Shown here in pieces: positions 6,057 to 10,518 of a stretch of DNA of 10,518 nt. Within the stretch, counting starts at the first letter, position 1; every line of letters begins with the position of its first letter. The position numbers were made by a program, and so were the translations under genes. The notes under the pieces are model-generated. The model searched no databases. It was given only the letters and a program-made list of their open reading frames with translations, and had not been told where the DNA came from. This DNA comes from Streptomyces speibonae. Lineage in GTDB: Bacteria; Actinomycetota; Actinomycetes; Streptomycetales; Streptomycetaceae. The stretch is from positions 17,119-27,636 of the forward strand of contig KL568547.1 of the NCBI GenBank assembly GCA_000715605.1. The letters are read 5' to 3'.

Positions 6057-7001
6057 ATGACACTCTCCGGGTACGACGCCTGCCGCGAGGAGCTCACCGC
6101 CCTCGCCGCGCACGACGGCCGCGTGGTGTGCCTCGCGGCGGCCCCGGCCGGGACGAACCACCCTTTCGAACTGGCGCACCCGGACCGCTTCTTCGCGCTG
6201 CCGCGGGCCTCCTCCGCCATGGTGGAGGTGGTCTCGGGGCTGGTCACCGCCGGGTTCCGGCCGTTCGTCTGCACCGGTCCCGGGCACGACGGGCTCGGCA
6301 CGGCGGGCAGCGGCCTCGGCCTGCTCACCCGCTATCTGGAGGCGGGCGCCACCGTGGTGTCCCCCTTCGCCGGCTTCCTCGAGGAGTATCCGGTGCTGCG
6401 GCGGCTGGCGGACGTGACGCTGGCGGTGCCGTGCGGCGACGTGGAGACACGGGCGGTGGTGCGGGAGGCCGCCGTCGCGGACCGGCCCTTCCACATCCGG
6501 GTCGGCTCCCTGCTGCGGGAGTGCCGGCCGCGGGGCGACGTCGTGCCCGGGGCCCCGGTGCCGGTCGTCGGCTGGGAGGCGTCCGGCGCGGGCGAGGACG
6601 TGGTGTGTCTGGTGTCCGTGGGGGAGGACGGGGCGGGGACGGCGCGGGCGGTGTGGGAGGCGGCGCCGTGGCACGCGCATGCGCGGCTGGTGTATCTGGA
6701 CGACGAGCATCTGCGGCTGGCCGCAGAGGAGTTGGGGCGGCGGTACCGGCGGTTCGTGGTCACGGGGGCGCGGGGGTGCGGGGCGGAGGGGGTGGCGGAG
6801 GCGCTGGCCCGGCTGCTGCCGGGGCGGGAGGTCACGGCGGGTGGGACCGGGGGCGCCCGCGTACGGGACGGGAGCCGGGCGGGGAGTGCGGCGCAGCCCG
6901 GCGGCTTCCCCGTGCCCGGGGGGCCTCCCGCACCGCCCCTGGGCTTACCTCCCGGGCCGTCGATGCTCCGGGGGAGGCACGACTGCCCGCGGGTCCGCTA
7001 G
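6057..7001 (+). CDS. Stand-alone transketolase pyrimidine-domain-like protein, probably not a normal ThDP enzyme
   Basis: The product is 314 aa. Residues 20-155 follow the transketolase/DXS pyrimidine-binding domain: HPDRFFALPRASSAMVEVVSGL (split as 41-50 and 51-62), then TAGFRPFVC, LAVPCGDVETRAVV and RPFHIRVG. Residues 175-262 resemble the transketolase C-terminal domain (GEDVVCLVSVGEDGAGTARAV). The usual GIAEQNM is here PRASSAM, so the glutamate that activates thiamine diphosphate is replaced by Ser52. No diphosphate-binding partner domain is encoded in this window. A partner subunit outside it, or a non-catalytic role, is possible. After about residue 262 the chain becomes Gly/Pro/Arg-rich and runs through a palindrome, so the tail may be read-through sequence. 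The start has GGAGGGGG 2-3 nt upstream and follows the methyltransferase by 10 bp. Residue 297 is a TTA codon. Confidence 0.75.
   Translation: MTLSGYDACREELTALAAHDGRVVCLAAAPAGTNHPFELAHPDRFFALPRASSAMVEVVSGLVTAGFRPFVCTGPGHDGLGTAGSGLGLLTRYLEAGATVVSPFAGFLEEYPVLRRLADVTLAVPCGDVETRAVVREAAVADRPFHIRVGSLLRECRPRGDVVPGAPVPVVGWEASGAGEDVVCLVSVGEDGAGTARAVWEAAPWHAHARLVYLDDEHLRLAAEELGRRYRRFVVTGARGCGAEGVAEALARLLPGREVTAGGTGGARVRDGSRAGSAAQPGGFPVPGGPPAPPLGLPPGPSMLRGRHDCPRVR
6948..6977. terminator. Imperfect palindrome between convergent genes, candidate bidirectional terminator
   Basis: CCTCCCGG (6948-6955) pairs with CCGGGGGAGG (6968-6977), allowing for two extra bases, around a 12-nt loop. It resembles a family of imperfect palindromes often found between Streptomyces genes (from memory, not checked). 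It lies 21 bp before the overlapping stops of the two convergent genes and therefore inside the tail of the transketolase-like frame. Confidence 0.4.
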
Positions 7002-7981
7002 GGGTGTGCGTCTTCTATCAGGGAGGACTTGGCCAGTAGGTAGGCCAGTTGGGCCCGGCTGCGGCTGTTGAGGGACTCGGCCGCCTTTCTGATGTGCGTG
7101 GAGACCGTGCGCGTGCTGATGCCCAGGCGCTTGGAGATCGCCGCGTCGGTGTGGCCCTCCACCATCAGCCGGAGCACGGCTCTGCGCGTCTCGTCGGTCA
7201 TCAGCGGCGGCCGGCTCAGGTCCTGGGAGATGTTGACCGGCTCGGCGCGCTGCCAGGCGTGGTCGAAGACGGTGGCCAGGTAGGCGACGATCGCGGGGTG
7301 CTCGATCGCCAGCGCGGTGGTGTCCAGGTCGAGCAGCGGGTCCGGGATGAAGGCGATGCGGCGGTCGTAGATGATCAGCCGGTCGAAGACCTCGTTGAGC
7401 GTGCGGATCTGCGCCCCGCCCACGGTGACCTTCTCGATGTAGGCGAGCGTCGGTCCGTGCGTGCGCACGGTGTGCTGGTAGAGGGTGCGCTGCCGCACCC
7501 CCCGGCCCAGCAGTTCCAGGTCGTTGGAGAGGGCGCGGGCGAGGCTGTCCGAGGGGCGGGCGCCGCCCGGCTTGGCCGTGACCAGTTCGTCCCGGCAGTC
7601 GTCGCGGGCCTGCTGGAGGGCGGCCCGGATGACCTCGGCGCCGCGCAGCAGCCGTACGGCCGTGCCCGAGACGCGGTGCTCCTCGCGGTAGACGTCCTCG
7701 GCGGCGGCGAGGACCTCCTTGATGGCGGCGATGGTGTGCTGCTGCACCAGCACGGCGCGCTCCATGGGCCGCCGCAGCTCGTTGCCGGCGATGTCGGGCG
7801 GCACGGCACTCAGCAGCGTCGGGTCGTCGGCCGACGGACGTAACAGCCCCAATTCGACCAGACAGTCCGGGATGTCACCCCCGATCGCGCCCTGAGTGAG
7901 GGCCTCCCGGTAGCGCCGGAGGCCGTCCTCGCACAGCGACACGACGTTGGGTTGCGGCCGTATGTCCGGATTTCTACACAT
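6998..7981 (-). CDS. TrmB-like/LuxR-family transcriptional regulator
   Basis: The product is 327 aa. The C-terminal HTH of LuxR type is clear (about 260-325): TDETRRAVLRLMVEGHTDA, AISKRLGISTRTVSTHIRKA and SRSRAQLAYLLA. The N-terminal part (about 14-70: LCEDGLRRYREALTQGA, ELGLLRPS) resembles the TrmB-like winged helix found in some Streptomyces LuxR regulators. The middle part (about 75-250) has helical and mixed sections and may be the sensor. There is no response-regulator receiver domain. ATG 7981 is preferred because GGGGGGG lies 3 nt upstream; an in-frame TTG at 8029 has no such support. Codon 47 is TTA (7841-7843), which predicts bldA dependence. The gene is divergent from the small peptide gene, its most likely target or partner. 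Its stop overlaps that of the transketolase-like gene within one CTAG. Confidence 0.88.
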   Translation of the reverse strand: MCRNPDIRPQPNVVSLCEDGLRRYREALTQGAIGGDIPDCLVELGLLRPSADDPTLLSAVPPDIAGNELRRPMERAVLVQQHTIAAIKEVLAAAEDVYREEHRVSGTAVRLLRGAEVIRAALQQARDDCRDELVTAKPGGARPSDSLARALSNDLELLGRGVRQRTLYQHTVRTHGPTLAYIEKVTVGGAQIRTLNEVFDRLIIYDRRIAFIPDPLLDLDTTALAIEHPAIVAYLATVFDHAWQRAEPVNISQDLSRPPLMTDETRRAVLRLMVEGHTDAAISKRLGISTRTVSTHIRKAAESLNSRSRAQLAYLLAKSSLIEDAHP

Positions 7982-8107
7982 ACACCCCCCCTTCTGGTTT
8001 CTGCACTGCGTGATCGCGATGCTACCCAAACGTCGGGAGGGGCTGATTCCTGCGGCATAGTTTCACCAACGAAAGCGCGACAGCTTTTCGCCAACGGGAG
8101 GGAAACC
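7982..8107. promoter_or_regulatory. Divergent promoter region between the LuxR-type regulator and the peptide gene
   Basis: This 126-bp gap is visibly richer in A and T than its surroundings. On the plus strand TAGTTT (8058-8063) fits a -10 box but has no good -35, as is common at activator-dependent promoters. On the minus strand TAGCAT (8019-8024) could serve the regulator gene. It overlaps by two bases an 8-bp palindrome ATCGCGAT (8013-8020), a candidate binding site. An imperfect hairpin (CGAAAGC 8070-8076 with GCTTTTCG 8083-8090) sits just before the peptide's ribosome site. Each assignment is tentative. Confidence 0.45.
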
Positions 8108-8290
8108 ATGAAATTAGCGAAGCCTGCCGTGAAGGAATTCGCAGGAATTATCGCGGCGACCCTGGTGACGGGAATCGCGGTGCAGATATCCGGGACGCAC
8201 AGCGCGCCCGCCGCACCCGTCCACGCCGCCGGTGCCGGAGCCGCGCAGTCCGCCTCGGTGGACGGCCCGCCGGACGACGAATGGCCGTAA
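8108..8290 (+). CDS. Small secreted-peptide-like protein, 60 aa, ending in DDEWP
   Basis: The start ATG follows GGGAGGG by 7 nt, one of the best ribosome sites in the window. The N-terminus MKLAKPAVKEF carries three lysines, then a hydrophobic run (FAGIIAATLVTGIAVQI, residues 11-27). A small-residue region with possible signal-peptidase sites follows (APA, or VHA before AG at about 40-41). The predicted exported part is about 20 residues and ends VDGPPDDEWP. It has no cysteine and no recognisable domain. It could be a signalling peptide, a RiPP-type precursor or a membrane-anchored microprotein; the sequence does not decide. Codon 3 is TTA (8114-8116), so translation should depend on the bldA tRNA. 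It is divergent from the LuxR-type regulator and is followed by the nucleotidyltransferase gene after 67 bp on the same strand. Confidence 0.75.
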   Translation: MKLAKPAVKEFAGIIAATLVTGIAVQISGTHSAPAAPVHAAGAGAAQSASVDGPPDDEWP

Positions 8291-8295
8291 CTCGT

Positions 8296-8321
8296 CCCTG
8301 AGGAGGCCGACACCGTCAGGG
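8296..8321 (+). other. Hairpin between the peptide and nucleotidyltransferase genes
   Basis: CCCTGA (8296-8301) and TCAGGG (8316-8321) are exact reverse complements around a 14-nt loop, 5 bp after the peptide stop. No T-run follows. It may protect or attenuate the transcript so that the peptide and the downstream genes are made in different amounts. Confidence 0.35.
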
Positions 8322-8357
8322 CAGCAGAGCGGTTCACTCAACACACGGGGGCGCGTG

Positions 8358-9698
8358 ATGAGCACGAAGGCAGAGACCGTCGGCATCATTCTCGCCGGCG
8401 GACGCGGTGAACGGGCCAAACCGATCACCCTGGAGTCCACGGACTACATCCGGAGCAAGGCGCTCATCCCGTTCGTCGGCAGACGCCTCATCGAGTGGGT
8501 CCTCGAATCCTGCCGGGAGCAGGGGCTCCGCCGCTTCTACGTGGTGACGCACGGCCTGGAGAACCGCAACCAGATCAAGCTGCTGCTCGGCCACGGGGAA
8601 CGCCACGGCGTGCGGATCACGTACTCGCGCTCGCGGTTCGACCGCTACAACGTCGGATCCGCCGGCGCCACCCTGCACAACCTCGAACAGTGGGACCTGC
8701 AGGGACGGGCGCTCGTCCTGCCGGTCGACTCGCTCTTCGACTTCTCGCTGAACGCCCTGCACGCCGCCCACGACGCCCGGGACGCGCTGGTCACGGTGGC
8801 CGCGGTGGCCCGCACCCCGGCCGAGATCGCCCGCAAGTACGGGGTGATGCGCACCGACGAACGGGGCCTGGTCCAGGGCTTCGTCGAGAAACCGGGGCTG
8901 GCGGAGCTGGGCGAGCTCTTCCCGCGCACGCTCACGGAACCGGGCGCCGCGCTGCCCACCAACGCCGGGATGTACCTGGTGGACTGCGGCCGGCTGCGGC
9001 TGCTCGCCCGCGAGCCGGAACTGTTCCGGCAGTCGCACCAACGGCTGGACTGGGGCGGCGATCTGCTGCCCTGGCTGGTGCGCCGCGGTCATCCGGTGGC
9101 CACCCACACCATCGGCCGCCTCGGCGACCTGGGCAACGTGCCCGACTACCTGGAGACCGTGCGGCTCGTGCTCGACGGCGCGTACGAGCAGATGAACCGT
9201 CTGATGGACCGTCCCGACGAGACCGGCCGGCGGCGCTGGATCCACGAGTCCAGCCTGCAGACCAAGGACGACGTCACCGGCACCACCCTGGCCCAGAAGA
9301 TCGACGAGGGCTCGGTGGTGATCGGGGCGGGCGTCCGGATCGGCCGGGACGTGGAGATAGGACCGGGGGTGCGCCTGGAGAGCGCGGACGTCGGCGACGG
9401 CGCCGAGGTCCGCGAGGGCAGCACCCTGGTCCGCTCCGCCGTGGGCGAGTACGCGGTGGTCGGGGAGTACGCCGACATCGCCGACAGCTACATCGGCCCG
9501 ATGGCCGAGGTCCGTTCCGAACGCGTCCGGCCGGTCCGGCTGGAGCGCCACACGGCCGTCGGCGACGGCGCCGTGCTCTGGCCGGGTTCACGGCTGTGCG
9601 GGGTGACGGTCTACCCCCGGCTGCGCGTACCGGCCCTGGCGGGGGTGCCCGCGCGGACCGAACTGAGGAGCGCCGAGGACGTCCTGCGCTGGGTGTGA
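8358..9698 (+). CDS. Sugar-phosphate nucleotidyltransferase with C-terminal left-handed beta-helix
   Basis: The product is 446 aa. The N-terminal NTP-transferase domain (about 7-270) has GIILAGGRGERAKPIT (9-24), SKALIPF (33-39), VGSAGATL (99-106), LPVDSLFDF (121-129), GFVEKP (174-179), NAGMYLVD (202-209) and LDWGGDLLPWL (230-240). The C-terminal part (about 315-425) has hexapeptide-like repeats such as VVIGAGVRIGRDVEIGPGV. This is the architecture of glucose-1-phosphate nucleotidyltransferases such as GlgC, RmlA-like and GlmU-like enzymes, which make NDP-sugars from NTP and sugar phosphate in the cytoplasm. The nucleotide and sugar are not predictable. Nine residues separate PIT from the conserved Lys instead of the usual three or four. 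ATG 8358 is chosen because GGGG lies 7 nt upstream and the frame before it overlaps the peptide gene. It probably shares an operon with the peptide and the reductase. Confidence 0.87.
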   Translation: MSTKAETVGIILAGGRGERAKPITLESTDYIRSKALIPFVGRRLIEWVLESCREQGLRRFYVVTHGLENRNQIKLLLGHGERHGVRITYSRSRFDRYNVGSAGATLHNLEQWDLQGRALVLPVDSLFDFSLNALHAAHDARDALVTVAAVARTPAEIARKYGVMRTDERGLVQGFVEKPGLAELGELFPRTLTEPGAALPTNAGMYLVDCGRLRLLAREPELFRQSHQRLDWGGDLLPWLVRRGHPVATHTIGRLGDLGNVPDYLETVRLVLDGAYEQMNRLMDRPDETGRRRWIHESSLQTKDDVTGTTLAQKIDEGSVVIGAGVRIGRDVEIGPGVRLESADVGDGAEVREGSTLVRSAVGEYAVVGEYADIADSYIGPMAEVRSERVRPVRLERHTAVGDGAVLWPGSRLCGVTVYPRLRVPALAGVPARTELRSAEDVLRWV

Positions 9699-9738
9699 GT
9701 CCGTCTCGCCCCGGCCCAGGCTGACCAGGGAGGGCCCC

Positions 9739-10437
9739 ATGCACAACACCGTCGCCGTCGTGGGCGGAGCAGGCCGGCTGGGCACGCTCGTCACCCGTCG
9801 GCTCACCGATCGGGGAGACCGCGTACGGGTGGTGAGCCGGCATCCGCAGCACGGCCGGCTGCCGCTCGGCGTGGAACTCCACCACGCGGACGTGCGCTAC
9901 GCGGACACACTGGTGCCCGCGCTGCGGGAATGCTCGGCGGTCGTGTTCGCCGTCGAGCCCGGAACCGCCAACTCCGGCCCGGACAGCCCCGAGGCCACCA
10001 TGTACGACGGGGTGCGCAATGTGCTCTCCGCCGCCACCGAGCACGGCGAGCGCCCGCATCTGGTGCTGATCAGCCAGATCTTCGTGACCCGCCGCGAGCA
10101 CCCGATGAACGCCTACGGGCGGCTGCTGGACTGGCGGCTGCGCGGCGAGGACGCCGTACGGGCCTCAGGTCTGCCGTACACGGTGATCCGGCCCAGCTGG
10201 CTGACCGACGACGCGTTCGCCGGCGCCCGGGTCCGGTTCGAGCAGGACGACCGGGGGGACGGCTGGGTCTCCCGTTCGGCGGTCGCGGAGGCGTGTGTGC
10301 AGGCGATCGGCAGGCCCGAGGCGGCGGGCCGGACGTTCGAGATCTACAACGAGCCGGGCGAGGCCCCGGCCGACTGGGCACCGCTGTTCCGACGGCTGAC
10401 ACCGGACCGGATCCTCGCCTGGTCGGGCCACGCCTGA
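9739..10437 (+). CDS. NmrA-like atypical short-chain dehydrogenase/reductase
   Basis: The product is 232 aa. The N-terminal Rossmann motif is VAVVGGAGRLGTLV (5-18), and an Arg after the second strand (VVSRHP, Arg34) suggests preference for NADP(H). YTVIRPSWL (147-155) is typical of the atypical SDR / NAD(P)-binding NmrA-like group. The length fits the group's shorter members. There is no clear catalytic Tyr-x3-Lys: the Tyr in MNAYGRLL is followed by Leu at the Lys position. It could be a redox-responsive binding protein, or a reductase or epimerase acting on the product of the upstream nucleotidyltransferase; the second idea rests only on neighbourhood. The ATG follows GGGAGGG by 4 nt. The gap from the previous stop is 40 bp, so the two are probably co-transcribed. 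No TTA codon was seen. Confidence 0.82.
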   Translation: MHNTVAVVGGAGRLGTLVTRRLTDRGDRVRVVSRHPQHGRLPLGVELHHADVRYADTLVPALRECSAVVFAVEPGTANSGPDSPEATMYDGVRNVLSAATEHGERPHLVLISQIFVTRREHPMNAYGRLLDWRLRGEDAVRASGLPYTVIRPSWLTDDAFAGARVRFEQDDRGDGWVSRSAVAEACVQAIGRPEAAGRTFEIYNEPGEAPADWAPLFRRLTPDRILAWSGHA

Positions 10438-10464
10438 GCCACCACCGGGGACCCCCTGTGGGGA

Positions 10465-10501
10465 CCGACGCGGGGCCGGCGCACCACCGCGCCCCGGTCG
10501 G
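10465..10501 (+). terminator. Probable terminator hairpin after the reductase gene
   Basis: CCGAC (10465-10469) pairs with GTCGG (10497-10501), and GGGGC (10472-10476) with GCCCC (10491-10495), with a small internal bulge and a 14-nt loop. It starts 27 bp after the stop codon. No T-tail is visible, as is common for Streptomyces terminators. A smaller hairpin (GGACCCC with GGGGACC) precedes it at 10449-10466. Confidence 0.5.
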
Positions 10502-10518
10502 CGGCGCCCGCCGGCACA

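Noticed and set aside
8334..9551. A 405-aa minus-strand frame opposite the nucleotidyltransferase
   Set aside because: No recognisable domain; its composition is that of an antisense shadow, and the plus-strand frame has the full enzyme signature.

Overview
The window is high-GC DNA that reads as a Streptomyces chromosome. Codons end almost always in G or C. The starts are GTG or ATG behind strong GGAGG-like ribosome sites. There is a TTGACG/TAGGTT promoter of the kind used by the principal actinobacterial sigma factor. Several genes carry a rare TTA leucine codon, the hallmark of bldA (tRNA-Leu-UAA) control in this genus. No rRNA, tRNA, CRISPR array or insertion sequence was seen. Identification is by motif reading only; no database search was possible.

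Left part (1-3036). A two-module VOC/glyoxalase-like protein (61-684, +) converges with, and overlaps by 7 bp, a large minus-strand gene (678-2717). That gene encodes an ECF-type sigma factor fused in one chain to a zinc-binding HxxxCxxC motif, hydrophobic segments, long Gly- and Ser/Pro-rich linkers and a C-terminal CAP (SCP/YkwD-like) domain. Just upstream of it lies a frameshifted 3' remnant of an AAA/ABC-type ATPase gene (about 2831-3008).

Middle part (3034-7001). A GAF plus PucR-type HTH regulator (3034-4986, -) is divergent from a two-gene operon. The operon encodes a class I SAM methyltransferase lacking the NPPY motif (5282-6046) and a stand-alone transketolase pyrimidine-domain-like protein lacking the usual catalytic glutamate (6057-7001). 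The 295-bp divergent region contains three separate inverted repeats and a good promoter for the regulator.

Right part (6998-10518). A TrmB-like/LuxR-HTH regulator (6998-7981, -) is divergent from a 60-residue secreted-peptide-like gene ending in PPDDEWP (8108-8290). That gene is followed on the same strand by a sugar-nucleotidyltransferase with a beta-helix tail (8358-9698) and an NmrA-like atypical short-chain reductase (9739-10437), then a probable terminator hairpin. TTA codons occur in both regulators, at codon 3 of the peptide, and in the tail of the transketolase-like gene.

Working interpretation (inference): 3034-10437 is a developmentally controlled accessory locus, possibly part of a small-molecule or glycan-modification pathway. 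It would be governed by a PucR-type regulator and by a LuxR-type regulator paired with a small exported peptide. Its product cannot be deduced from the sequence. The fused sigma/CAP protein is an independent item of interest.
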